A stretch of 64,000 nucleotides of DNA from Theristus sp. LFF4_11 (lineage: Eukaryota; Nematoda; Chromadorea; Monhysterida; Xyalidae). The translations under genes and the position numbers were made by a program. The notes beneath the pieces were generated by a model. The model searched no databases, was not told the origin of the DNA, and saw nothing but the letters and a program-made list of their open reading frames with translations. The stretch spans positions 1 to 64,000 of the forward strand of contig JASANC010001619.1 in NCBI GenBank assembly GCA_030248135.1, written 5' to 3'. Below, in pieces: positions 48,301 to 60,000 of this stretch (positions are counted from its first letter, which is position 1; each line of letters opens with the position of its first letter).

Positions 48301-51300
48301 ATCCGGGCCGGATCCGGCAAAAGCCCATTCCGGCCGGGCCGGATCCGGCAAAAATTGCCGGAATCCGGACCGGAATGGCCTTTTTATGTCTAAAAAACAT
48401 CTACGCACATTTCGTCGCTTCTTCTTCACATTTTCAGCATAAAACAGCACGGACACAGAAACAAAGTCAGCAAGACACAGCACATGAACCAACCAAAAAT
48501 TACAACAACAACAATTGACAAAATTCACATCGCATAGGGATAATCAAGTGCTGGCAATACTCCATTCAGAAACATGACCTTTTCGGCGTTTTGAGTTGAC
48601 AGACGAGATCGGCTGTGCACTAACACCTGCCTGGCTTCAGAGAACATTCGTTCGCTTGCCACGCTTGTTAATAGCGGTGCCAGGTATCTGCGCGCGATTG
48701 TCGATAGTTTGGGGTATTTAGACGAGTTCAGCCGCCAAAAGTCTAGCATTAGATCACTTTTGTCCGGTTCGTCGATAAAATCATCCGACTCGTACATATT
48801 CATTTCGCCACGCAGTTCGTCATCAAGACTGGATTCGCCTGACGGGTTGCGCGGTCGCGCAGCGTGAAACTCAATGCCTCCGTAGAGGCCAGTCGATTTC
48901 TTTTTTGGTTCGGGCTCGCGTTCACTTTTGTCATCGTCGTTGTATGCGATCTCGGATGTATCGTCGCAGTTTGTTGGCGTCTCCGGTCGTTTCAAGATTT
49001 TTTTTGCAATGTGAAGTAGTTCACAGCGAATCGCGCCTTCATTTTTGAAGACGACTGCAGTATTCTTGAATCGCGGATCAACGTACGTGGCCATGATGTT
49101 GGATTCGTTGTGGAAAAGTGCACGGAAGCGTGTGTCGATGCTGTTCAGCAGCGTTTTTTTCGTCGTACCAATGCCATTCGCATCGACTGGTGCGCTGCTT
49201 CAGTGCGCAAACGGCGGGCAACACCATTGAAATGGATTCGTCGTCTCGTGGATTCGTCGTTGGGGGGTTTATCGGGTTTTAGGGGATCACGGCACCCCCG
49301 CACACCCACGGTAACACACGTCGCTAAAATCGCTGGTGTTCTGGGGCTCACAAAAAAGCAACTGTTTGACAGCTAACTGAATATGACCAACGAAAATGGC
49401 TGATTTCAAAAAAAAACCTGCTATTGTTCATCATCAACGTCGGCCAAAAGCTGGCAGCCACGTTTTTTAAGATAGGCTTTTTGAGTCGACCGACCCGGCC
49501 TCCACACCTCTAGGCACAATTTCAAAAAAGTTTTCAAATTCAGTCAAATTTAAGACCAATCGAACCGCCTTGATGCCCTGAGTTCGAAAATCATACTTTT
49601 ATCCTAATCCAAGCCTTCTTTATGTTTCAAAATTAGGAAAAACCTAATTTGTATACTATGGGTTGAAAACGTTTTTTCATGCTTTGTATTTATAAAAAAC
49701 TGCAGAGGTTGGTGGTTTTTTACGTTTTTCGGTACTTTAGAAACGTTTGTGGGGTATAGTTGCTAAGTAATTCTGAAAGATCTGTGAAAAATGTATATTC
49801 ATGTAAAATTTCAGCTTCATAAAGCGTCGCCGGGAGTCACACGATACAAAACAAAATGGCTTGTCGCATGCGTTTTTGGTCAATATGCCGCATGCATACT
49901 GTACATGCGCGCACACAGTCACAGTGCACGCAAGCAGTGTGTGCGCTGCTGTTCACCCCATTCACCCTGCTGTTATGCAATACACCTAAAAATATTACCC
50001 ATGACACTTTAGCCGTACCAAAAAAGCAAGCTGCTGAAAATTGCTCAGTTTCACATGTTGCACAACATTGAGGCCAAACCTCTTCTGCATATGATGTTGC
50101 CAAGGCCGAAATGCAGAGAACCATTCTACAATTTGGTTGATTAGTGAAAGTTTTATGTTTTGTTACATGCAGTTGAAATGTAAAAAACCAATACGATAAA
50201 AAAAGCGTTCGCATAAAACTGCGTTTGCAAGTTGTTTGTTGTTCGCTTTGCACAATTACGATGTAGCGCCTAAACTGCGCTGGCAACTTGCTTGTTGTTC
50301 GCTTTGCACAATCACGGATGTAGCGCGTAAACTGCGCTTGCAAGTTGTTTGCTGTTCACATTGCACAATCACGATGTAGCGCGTAAATTGCGCTTGCAAG
50401 TTGTTTGCTGTTCGCTTTGCACAATCACGATGTAGCGCGTAAACTGCGCTTGCAAGTTGTTTGTTGTTCGCTTTGCACAATCACGATGTAGCGCCTAAAC
50501 TGCGCTGGCAACTTGCTTGTTGTTCGCTTTGCACAATCACGGATGTAGCGCGTAAACTGCGCTTGCAAGTTGTTTGCTGTTCACATTGCACAATCACGAT
50601 GTAGCGCGTAAATTGCGCTTGCAAGTTGTTTGCTGTTCGCTTTGCACAATCACGATGTGCGCGTAACTGCGCTTGCAAGTTGTTTGTTGTTCGCTTTGCA
50701 CAATCACGATGTAGCGCGTAACTGCGCTTGCAAGTTGTTTGTTGTTCACTTTGTTGGGGGTGCACTTATTGTAAAAAAATTCCGGGGGTGCACACCCCCC
50801 ACCCACCCATAATATTTTTTCGCTTAACTGCTAAAGGTAAAACGTTAAATTTTGCTGCAAAATTACAATGAAGAATGTGAAGTTATCATTTTCAGCTTTT
50901 TTGGACTTTATAGACAAAAAATCATGATTTTTAAGCAAAAGTTCATGATTTTTGGATGGTCCGAGAAAATTTTTGGGGTTGTCACTGTCTTAAGGTCCAT
51001 GTGAGGGGGGGTGGGTGGGGTGTCAAGCAATTTCGAAAGGAGTGTGGATGTCAGTGTTCAGGTTTTAAGGTTTGGTGTCGCGTGACCCCACCCCCCACGC
51101 GGAGGTTCGGGTGCTCTAGGGGGGTGTACGTACCCCCCCCCACCCCCACGTCTTTGGTTGAACCCGTGGGCCCTACTTTCAGACGTTGACTGTTTCATGC
51201 TCATCAATTCTTGAACGGTTCCATCATAATTTATCAAGCACTAATCAACTTTCAGTGCACTGTACACGCCCACCACAGACGCTTTTAATCATTTCATTCT

Positions 51301-53045
51301 AATAACAAAATTCTTCAAAATTTTGAATTTCAAAAAACCCATACACAGGATTACCCAGCAGAACGAGGGTTTCATATGAGCATCAATCAGGCGTGCGTAA
51401 GTGGCGGACCTTTGAAGGAGTCCGAAAAAGGACGGACGGAAAACACGAATGAGAGTTAAGAACAAAGTCAAAAGTGCGAGGAGACGCTATGTGTGCTTTG
51501 TGTCCGTGTCCTCTCGTCCGCCGCGGGTCGGTGTTTGGAAGTGGGGAAGCGAGGGAGGGGTTGGCTTATGGGAGGGAGAGTTGGTCCGCTTTTACTTTTG
51601 TCTTTTTTGTTGAATGAAGTTGCGATTTTTTTTGAAGCTTTTGATCAACGTTCACAAAAGGTGGATGCGCATCTTTCTTTATTCGATGCGTTTTGAGTTG
51701 TTCTGTTGCGTTGCAACGAGACGCTACTGTGATTGTGAGCGAAACACACTTGCAAGCGCACTTTACGCGCTACATAGTGATTGTGCACAGCGAACAACAA
51801 CACTTCAAGCGCACGCGTCATCGTGATTTTTTGTGAAAGGACCCTTCAAGCGCAGTTTCGGCTCATCGTGTGTGAAAGGAACACCTTAGCGCAGTTTTCG
51901 CCACGTTCCGTTTGGTGTGTGGGGATTGTTTCGGTGTCCGTCGACAGCCATTTTGTTTTGTTCGTGTGTCCGGCGACGTTTTGTGAAATTTTATGGTTCA
52001 TTTTTCGTAGATCTTTCAGAATTACTAGAACTATACCCCACAAACTTTTAAAGTACGAAAAACGTAAAAAACCAAACCTTGCAGTTTTTAAATAAGAGAT
52101 GAAAAACTTTCCATAGTTAGAAACGAATTGGGAGCACAAGGGGTCGATTGGTGTTTGATTTTGTTATGAAGAGGAGAGAGATAAAGGGTGGTTTTTTAAT
52201 TTTGAAGTTAAAAAAGCTGGTTAGGATAATTATTTTTAAGGAAGGGGGGTTATTGAATTTAAAACTTTTTGTTGAAGGAGGGTCGGTATTGTGAAAAAGC
52301 CTTCTTAAAGGGACGATCTCACTAAGTTTACCACTCAAGACAAAGCAGTGAACCATTTACCATGAACAGAACACTAACTAAACAACGTCACTTCCTTAAT
52401 CAACAACCAAACCGAAATTTCAAACCTTAACAGCTCTGAAACGGAGGAATCAACTTGTAAATTCGCGGGTCTCGGCCATTCCGGCCGGATCCGGCAAAAT
52501 TGCGCCGGAATCCGGACCGGATCCGGATCCAATTTTAGGCGCCGGAATCCGGAATCCGGAATCCGGACCGGAACCGGCTCCATCCCTAACAGAATGCATG
52601 CATAAACCAATCAGCTAGTTGGATATGTTCTAATGTTAGACTGTAAGTGGATATGCCATTGAATTATTAAGACTGTAGAAGATTCAAATTACAAAGGATA
52701 ACGAGAATGCAGCAACCAACTGAAGAAGAGCGTCTTCCATCGCGCGACAAACAACAACTGATAAACGCCAGTGACGGCGGCTACATGGAGGCCGGCAAAG
52801 ATCAGCACGTTCCGCCAAACGTACTGCGGTTGAAATGGTTTCGTCAACGATTTCTGATTGATTTCTTCGACGTTATTCAGCTCGGTGGTTTCGATTTCGC
52901 GATTCGTTTGATGGAATCCGTTTGCATTTGCAGGCAGCTGTGTCGTTATTGATTTAGCCGTGACCATCGCCTTCTGGTCCTTTCGGCGCACGATTTCGTT
53001 ATTGTTCACCTCGTTTTCGAGCACGTCAATGTGATTAGCGACCAT
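45339..53045 (-). CDS. Stearoyl-CoA (delta-9) desaturase, 8 exons
   Basis: Minus-strand exons: 52721-53045, 47946-48076, 47388-47497, 47212-47307, 46973-47080, 46180-46282, 45677-45841, 45339-45374. Phases agree, 357 aa. All three histidine boxes are present: HRLWSH (exon 2), HRVHH (exon 3) and HNYHH (exon 7), the di-iron ligands. Also GITAGAHR, DPHNSNRGFFFSHMGW, LDMSDL, YFWGE, NSVAHRFGNRPYD and GEGWHNYHHTFPFDY. It inserts a delta-9 double bond into acyl-CoA in the endoplasmic reticulum membrane with cytochrome b5. The N-terminal ~80 residues are charged and divergent. Intron 1 is 4.6 kb because of nested mobile DNA. The exon 4 acceptor reads 'atttccg' rather than an AG. Four donors use an unusual GTTGGT-type or similar sequence. 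Confidence 0.93.
48525..49180 (-). pseudogene. hAT transposase C-terminal fragment
   Basis: Minus-strand frame ending at 48525. It contains MATYVDPRFKN, the hAT 'LDPRFK' region, and the dimerisation domain (LNSSKYPKLSTIARRYLA, ASERMFSEAR, NAEKVMFLNG). Coding-like sequence continues upstream to about 49180 (LLNSIDTRFRALFHNES). The zinc-finger and most of the catalytic region are absent, apparently lost when the foldback element arrived or by deletion. Confidence 0.88.
50216..50754. repeat. 56 bp minisatellite, ~9.6 copies, with 4-unit higher-order pattern
   Basis: The unit starts 'aaactgcgcttgcaagttg' and includes 'gttcgctttgcacaatcacg' and 'atgtagcgcgt'. Variant units recur in fixed order: the 'ctggcaacttgcttg' variant at units 2 and 6 and the 'gttcacattgc' variant at units 3 and 7. 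A block of four units (~225 bp) has therefore been duplicated. Degenerate units in inverse orientation lie at 51718-51890. Confidence 0.95.
51001..51150. repeat. G-rich / C-rich tracts
   Basis: Runs such as 'gagggggggtgggtggggtg' at 51003 and C-rich runs near 51085 and 51135 could form a G-quadruplex or a G:C hairpin. They lie within the foldback element, and a similar G-run/C-run pair is at 50754-50805. Confidence 0.8.
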
Positions 53046-56000
53046 TGTTTTTAGTTTGGTTATTTTGGACGTGGTGGGTAGTTATTGTTTTTGAGGAGTT
53101 TTTTGTGTCAATAAAAAATCTGCAACATTTCATGAAATGTGCTGATATGGAACAAATCAAGAAAAACATTAGCTGAAAAACACCGAAAAGAAGCTCCGAC
53201 AACCGGAAATTCCGGTCAACACAAAACTAGATTCGTGTGAAATGAAACAAAAACATCCAGCAACAGCAAAAAGTTTTGCACGAGAATCAAAGAAGAGTGG
53301 CTTGGTAAAATAAATACACCTTACAAAAGTTTTGATTCCTGTTGGTGTGTACGGAAAAATTGTCACGAAAAACACAAAGATACAAAATGCATGAGGATGA
53401 TAATAAAAATGCAACAGGAACAGGAATGGAATGAATAGTGTTTTGTCTAAGTCTGACTCATGCTTAGCAACGCGGTCTGGGCTGGAATGGATGACGGAGA
53501 ACTGAGGAAAGGAGGACTGAGGCCCGGAGAACTGGTCACAGATCACACATGCTAAATAATGGGCCAATTAGAGCTTGCCAAAAACTGCAAAACTGGACAC
53601 TGACGAACAGGTTTTTTTTAAATAATCCATAAATGCTAGAGAGACGTTCAGTCGTTCACATAATGGGTGCTAATTAGCGCGTGGTAAGCTGATTAGTGAC
53701 ATTTGAGTTCGGTATGCACTGATTGGCCGGCAACGATCATGCAGCCAACCAGCGAGCTGCAGGCGTATTAGTATGTATCATACCACTGTCATCATGTTTT
53801 CATAAAACACAAAAAAAATTCAGACACTCTTTCAGGCGATGTTTCATAAAGGTTGCTTCAGCACAACACGTGGCCTGGACACATTATGGACTTTGTATGA
53901 TATCAAAAAAAAGTCGATCATCAGGCACATGTCATGCCACCGCCATCGTGGCGTAGAAAAATCCAGGAGTGTAAAACTGACGAGCAGTACAGCTGATTTC
54001 TCACAAAAAATCACCTGAATCCTCGCCTGAAATATCTCCATAGATCGCAGACGAAAATAGAACAGGCACTGCAAGTGCACTTGCAGTTTTTGAATCGGCT
54101 GACAGTTCTCAGGGTTTGTGTTTTTTTGTTGACTGACACGCACACTAGATGTTTGTAGCCTTTGGAATGTCCCGGGCAAGAAATACAGCGAGACACGACA
54201 CACCACATGAACGATGCCACTGATGGTTTACTGTTCGTGGTGTTGCTTGTGTTTATTGACACAAAAGCAGAATAATCGAAAAAGAACACGGTGATCATGA
54301 TGGCAGGACAGAAATGGGTTCATAAGCTAAGATTCTGGAAAACTGAAATATATGATGTTGAAATCATAAATTTACCGACATTAGAAAACAGATGCGAACT
54401 CATCAAAGCGCACCAATTTTTCAGCACAAACTGGAATCGCGCAGAAATCAAAGCGACGAAATTTGCCCGACCAATTTGTCGATAAATAAATTCGGAGCCA
54501 GCCACCCTGTAAAACAGCAGCTGATGCAGTTTTGAAAATTGCTTGTTGTTTTCGTTATCGGAGCCGCGAGAAAAGCAATAATATAAGAAATGGGAGAACC
54601 TGTGTTCAAATCAAAATGCAGAAAAAAGCGGTTCATCAAGTCGGGCCGGGCATTGTTTTTACGGTTGTTCCTAGCTTGCTTATCAAGTTTTATAAGAAAA
54701 ATATCCACGTATGGAATGTATAATTACTGTATCTGCCGATAAACAATGTAGCTTGCCACTACTACCTTTTTCGTTATTTTTTTTAAATATGAATGCGTCT
54801 AAACGAAAAATTACAAAGAAATCGATTAAACTTTTTTGTTGTTTGAATAAAATGACAGACAAAAACATCAACCCGCCTGGTGTTTATGGAACAGCAGCCT
54901 GGAGCACTTGACATTTGAAAACAAAACATTCTCGAAGAAAATTCTCGAAAAAACAAGCAATTCAATAAATTTCACAGAACTCAAAGAATTTCAGCTTTAC
55001 TTTGAGAAAATATTGATCCAGTAAAAATTTGATTTCACAATAATGAAATTCAGATTTGAAACCAGAAAACACAAGATGGAACCAAAGACATACCACAATT
55101 TTGTAACCACAAAACACTAAAATTTTGTAACCGCCACAAAATAAATAAAATAAAAATAAAAGTTTTTTGAAAATAAAAAAAACAGGCCAAGAAAGCAAGC
55201 CAGCCATCGCGATTTCTATGCTTTCCAAACTACTTTTTGAAACATTTTGAAATACGTGCTTTTGAAGCCCACACCAGCCTTCTTTTCAGGACAAGAAATT
55301 AATAACTGAATGCGACTGATTTCAATATGGTGTAATGGGGTGGAAATGAACGAACCAACCTGACCAAACAAACAGATTGTAACGTCGACAACGAAACTGT
55401 TTATGAGAACATGGGATACAGAATAACACAAAAGTTCATGGAACCTTACTGACACAGCTGTTGGAAAGTGAACGAACATCATAAGGAAAACAGAAAAAAC
55501 AGTCGACACAAAACTAATTGCTTGCATCCTGACGACGTGAACTAACCTGAACCTGAAGCGCAAGCAAAATTCATGGAGCCATGAAAAAAACGGCTGATAG
55601 TTATACTGTGCGCAATGCGCATGGGGACAGCTGAACAACGTTCATTCAGCTTTTCCTGTTCAATATAACGAACGATTCAATGACGCAATTCCGGAACACG
55701 AGTGGTCATGTTGTTGTGTTCAAAGTTCAGCTCAAAGTGCAAGATAATAAAAAACGCCATTATTTTCGTTTTGCTCACCAAATCAGCACTCAGCAGGTGT
55801 GTGTGTGTGTCACACATTTTGTGAACTCTGTCATTGTTTGTTTGACAATACAGTCGCGCACAGTGGAGCCGCCATAAAACAAATCTGCGCCGTGAAATGG
55901 AGACCCTGACCAAATAGCGCTTTGTTTTTTTTCAAGGCTGTACGTGCAAATTCTGTTGCCAGAAAAATTATTATCTTTTTTTGTGGAACATCACTGAAGC

Positions 56001-57014
56001 AACTAAAAATACCGTAGTGTTCGGTCGTCTTGAGATGTACGTGCAAACTCGAATGCCAAATGAAGTGTTCTGGTTCGTTTTTTGAACGGAGAAACAAATT
56101 ACAAAACTTGCACGTACATATATGTTCCAAACAACAAAAAACATGCTATTTTGCCTCTTCAGCAGCAGAATAAGAAGATAAGCAGAATACCGTGGCGTTT
56201 CTTGTTGATAAAAAAGCGAACTTTTGAAAAAAGAACAGCAGAAATTCTTTGCCGCAAGCACGGCAGACGGCATTGCAAGTTTTGCTTGCAACCAAAAACA
56301 GTTAGTTCCACAGGATGTCAAAAAATGGTCGAAAACTAGTTTTCAAGGTTTCGTTTCGTTTATTCACGTTTTTCTCTCAAAATGCATGGCCACGATATAA
56401 ATGCGAACACACACTGAATATACTGAGTAGCAGTTACAGCAATTTGAACAAATCGTATTTTCCGTTTTATTCGTTCAGATTTTGAAACGTTGGTTTTTTG
56501 ATTAAGAATAATTTTGTGGCAGTCGTGAAGTGTCAGGTACACCAGTCACATCTTAAGAAAAGAATAAAACAATAATAAATGAAATCAACTCGTGAATTTT
56601 CGTCAAGATTTGTGGCGAGGCGAGGTATCAAGATTGAAAGGATTTTGAAGCCAGTGATCGTTATTCTCAACAAGAAACAGAACAAAATGATCAACATGAT
56701 CGAATTATCAAGTCATCTCAAAATTGATATCAAAAGTGACAATTTGGCACAAGCAAGTGCGTCTATAAAACATCTGTAAAATTTGGCAACAACAAACTTT
56801 CTTTGCACGTATATTCGAATCGTGATTATTGACAAAATCGTAGCATAAGGCAATATTGACTGAAGCAACAAAAAATGCACAAGAAAACACAGCCAAAAAA
56901 GTCGAATAGAAATCGAACAAGCACACAGTGACAATCAATAACAATATTTAAAAAAACAACTTCATTGCATCATAATCTTGCAAAATTAAAAAATCTCAAA
57001 TCATCAAAAATCAT
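53046..57014. other. Intergenic region, ~4 kb
   Basis: AT-rich sequence between the 5' end of the desaturase gene and the 3' end of the coiled-coil gene. Open frames up to 140 codons occur on the minus strand (for example 55216-55638) but lack recognisable domains and exon-like composition. The desaturase promoter should lie just above 53045. Nothing else supported. Confidence 0.55.
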
Positions 57015-60000
57015 TTACTTTTTCGTCAACTTCGAATGATGCGTCAGCCGCGCGATCCAAGACGGTTTCTTCGTGTTTGCCTGATTGTCTGCGGTAGAAC
57101 CACGGGTTTGCCCGGCCGGTTGTGGTGAGCACGTCGCGGGTACCCGCGCGGCATTAGCAGTTTCCTTGCTATTGCCGCCGGTAATGCCGCTGAACAAGAA
57201 CTGACGCCGATTTTGCTCCTTTGGACTGAGCTGCGGCAGTAGGTTACTCCGGTGGAACAGATGTTGTGGGCGTTGCGGTGTACGCGGTATTGCCGGTTGT
57301 TGCTGTTGTTGATTGCTGCCCTCTATTACGGTTCCATCGAGGATCTGGATTTTATTCGGATTGATTCGTTTGATCTGGCTTGCTTATGAAGATTTTTCAA
57401 AATATTAAAAAAAACATGAAAGCGCTTCAAATGTTCTGCTACACACTTCACGTTCAATCACCACAGCACGAATCACACCCGTGCGACGGTGGGGCAGAAC
57501 GTGGCATGGAACGCATTGACCAGTACAAGAAAATGGGTGCGTTAACACAGAAAAAGACCGTGTCCAAAAAATCGAACCTAAAATCTCAAACCTACAACAA
57601 CAAAAAACAAAAAAAACCATCCCCTCCACCACCTGATGCGCCCGCGCGCTTGGCGGTGTCGCGCCCAACCGTGAACTGTGCAGCGTTTCGTAGTGCGGCG
57701 ACGGTGTGCTGCTGCTCGTGTGATCGAGATTGGCGAGTCGACACGGTTGATTGCTGAGAATGGTTTGTTGTGTTTGTTGTTGTTGTTGTTGTTGCTGTTG
57801 TTGTTGAGCAGATAAACGCCACGCCGGGCCACCGGCCCGTCGCGCAGGCGGACTGTCGTACGGACGCTGCGTCGGTTCCTGCGAGGGCGCCTTCTGCGGT
57901 GGTGGTGGTGGCACACCGTGCATGTGACCTAAGAGGGACGACCAGAACATTGAAAGACTGATTGGATTGATTGATTTGATTCGAAACATTGTAACTGTCA
58001 CGCATATGCCCAAGGGAGCTCAGTTCATGGACCAGCAAAGCTGGGCACATAGCCGACAGACAGACAAGATTATTCCAATATTTTTTTAACCAAGTCTTGA
58101 ATGCAAACAGTTGATCCTCGGGCCGTCAGGAATACAGCATCATACACAAAAGCACAAAACAATCAACAAGGTTGCGGAGCCTTGGTTCTTGGTATTTTGA
58201 TCCAGAAAAAATGCAACAGCAAAAATCGCGTTCACCTGGCGGCGGTATGCCGGTGCGCTGCGGTAGGCGTGGCGGGGCGGGCGGGTGGCACGAAGGCCAG
58301 CCGTAATTGCCAGCCGGCTGATGCTGCTGCAGGCCGCTCGTTGGTCTGCTTGCGGGTCTGCGAAAATTATGTTATGACAAATGTATCATGCAAATGTTCT
58401 GAACTATTCAGTTCGTTAGTTTTTTTTTGCTTTGAGGGCTGTGATCAGTTATTATTGCTGATCCCTGCAGACTGTAATCACAAGTGCTGGACGCGCTTTG
58501 TTACTCGCAAAGACCGCTCAGAAATGCAAGTGTTGTGTTGCGCGTTTACGAACATTCAGATCGAGCTCGCTGATTGGCTGTGCTCTGTTGGTACACGACC
58601 GAATCAGCGCAGTCCTCACTCAACCACAGTCGTAATCTGTTTTAGTTTTCAGTTTCGCTTGCAAGTCGTCAAGAATACTGCCCCATGCAGCAGCTGCCCA
58701 CTACGGCCTACCTATAGTTATGCTGGTGGTACATTGCGGGCACCCCCGAGCACGCCTCCTGAACGCCTGCGCGCGACTGAGGCCGCGAAAGGAGCGGCGG
58801 TGTACCGGGTGCGGCCGGCTGCTGGTGGTCGAATGCTGCTGCCAGCTGGCGTACTTGACCGACGTTGTTCAAACGGAGGTTGCTGACGAGAAGTGGATGG
58901 TTTTTTTAGATTGAAAATTGAGTCTGGTTTTTTAGATTGAAAATTGAGTCTGCGATTGCTGGGACCAGTGCGATGCAAGGATGAGTCTGACTGGCGCACA
59001 CCAACCATGATGCAGCCAATCAGTGGGCTCGATTTGCAATCGTTACAATCGAACGAAAATGTTTACGTTGCACAGTTTTATTAACCGCGCTTTAGGTGCA
59101 GGAGGGCAAAGGCCGAGATTTTCTCAAAACATTTGTTTACCCCATGCACAGAGACAAGCAGGCGCATCTTACAGCGACGCGCGCATGTTAGCGCATCCGT
59201 GCCTGTGTGTTTGTCGGTCACTGTTTGATATGAGAACAAAGTGCATCAGTACTTTAACAAACATCTCGCAAAAAGTAATCCCGAGTGTACCAACCCGACA
59301 AAACTTTTCATACAAAAACAACCTGCACGTTCAAAACGACTCAACCAGAAAAAAATGCACTTAAACCACAGCGAACAGCAAAACCTGAAAGGATGGCATC
59401 GTGTTACCTGTGCGCGACGTTGCCCGGTCCAACGGATCGGATGACGTCGCCACTGTCGCGTTTGCTCAGTGCCGCCGCAGTAGCACCACCGCCGTAAGGT
59501 GTCATTCCAAGTCGTCGCGTCTCCGCTCGCGGTGTGTACGGTTTGCGGACGACGGGTGGCGTGGCGATGGGCCCTTCGATCAAACTCACTGGCCTGGAAC
59601 TCGGGTCGGAAACATTATTTATTGTCCAAAAAACAAAAAATGCCATGGTGGACGTACAACAAACAACAGACCTACACAATCAGACAATCAAACACGCTGT
59701 TTGGCTAACGGCATTATGTGAGATACAAAAAAACTTAATAAAATGAGTCATCCAGGTCAAGTCATTCATGTCATACGAACGTCATCTGCAGTTCAGCCTC
59801 CTGGCAACAGAATCCGCCTCATGAGTAGCGTTTTTTTGAACTTACTGCATTTTTTTGACAATTTCGACAATAAACTCGAAATCTTTAATTTAAATAACAC
59901 AAAGAAACTACAGCGACCTGCTCGAATCGTGCGCCGGTCGCGTGGATCGATTGCGCATTTTCGCGAGTGGCGAGTCCAAAACAGACGAGTTGCCGCCACG

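Larger units (their letters stand above)
49640..52135. mobile_element. Foldback element with long subterminal inverted repeats
   Basis: A left arm at about 49640-49790 is the inverse of about 51995-52135. Matching pairs include 'ttttttacgtttttcggtac' with 'gtacgaaaaacgtaaaaaac', 'gtttgtggggtatagtt' with 'aactataccccacaaac', and 'ctgaaagatct' with 'agatctttcag'. The interior has a 56 bp minisatellite and G-rich tracts. No transposase frame is visible. Exact ends and target duplication are unresolved. Confidence 0.75.
48273..52588. mobile_element. hAT-family DNA transposon (4316 bp) in desaturase intron 1
   Basis: Terminal inverted repeats TAGGGATGG...CCATCCCTA are flanked by perfect 8 bp duplications 'acagaatg' (48265-48272 and 52589-52596), the hAT hallmark. 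Both ends carry CCGGAT-rich subterminal repeats ('ggatccggc', 'ccggaatccgg'), likely transposase binding sites. The interior keeps only the C-terminal part of a hAT transposase near the left end, and is filled by a foldback insertion, so this copy is non-autonomous. Confidence 0.95.
48188..52644. mobile_element. MITE interrupted by the hAT element
   Basis: Left arm from 48188 ('acagtctaagtgtagaacat', 'caactagctgaatggtt') is mirrored at 52606-52644 ('aaccaatcagctagttgg', 'atgttctaatgttagactgt'). The hAT sits in its middle. With the insert and one duplicated 8-mer removed, it would be a palindromic element of roughly 130 bp related in motif ('gcatgc', 'cacgtga') to the MITEs at 31962 and 39038. 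Confidence 0.75.

Noticed and set aside
48188..52644. CRISPR-like array at the 56 bp repeats
   Set aside because: Contiguous tandem units without spacers inside a eukaryotic transposon; a minisatellite explains it.
55216..55638. 140-codon minus-strand frame
   Set aside because: AT-rich, no homologue recognised, composition unlike the exons in this window.
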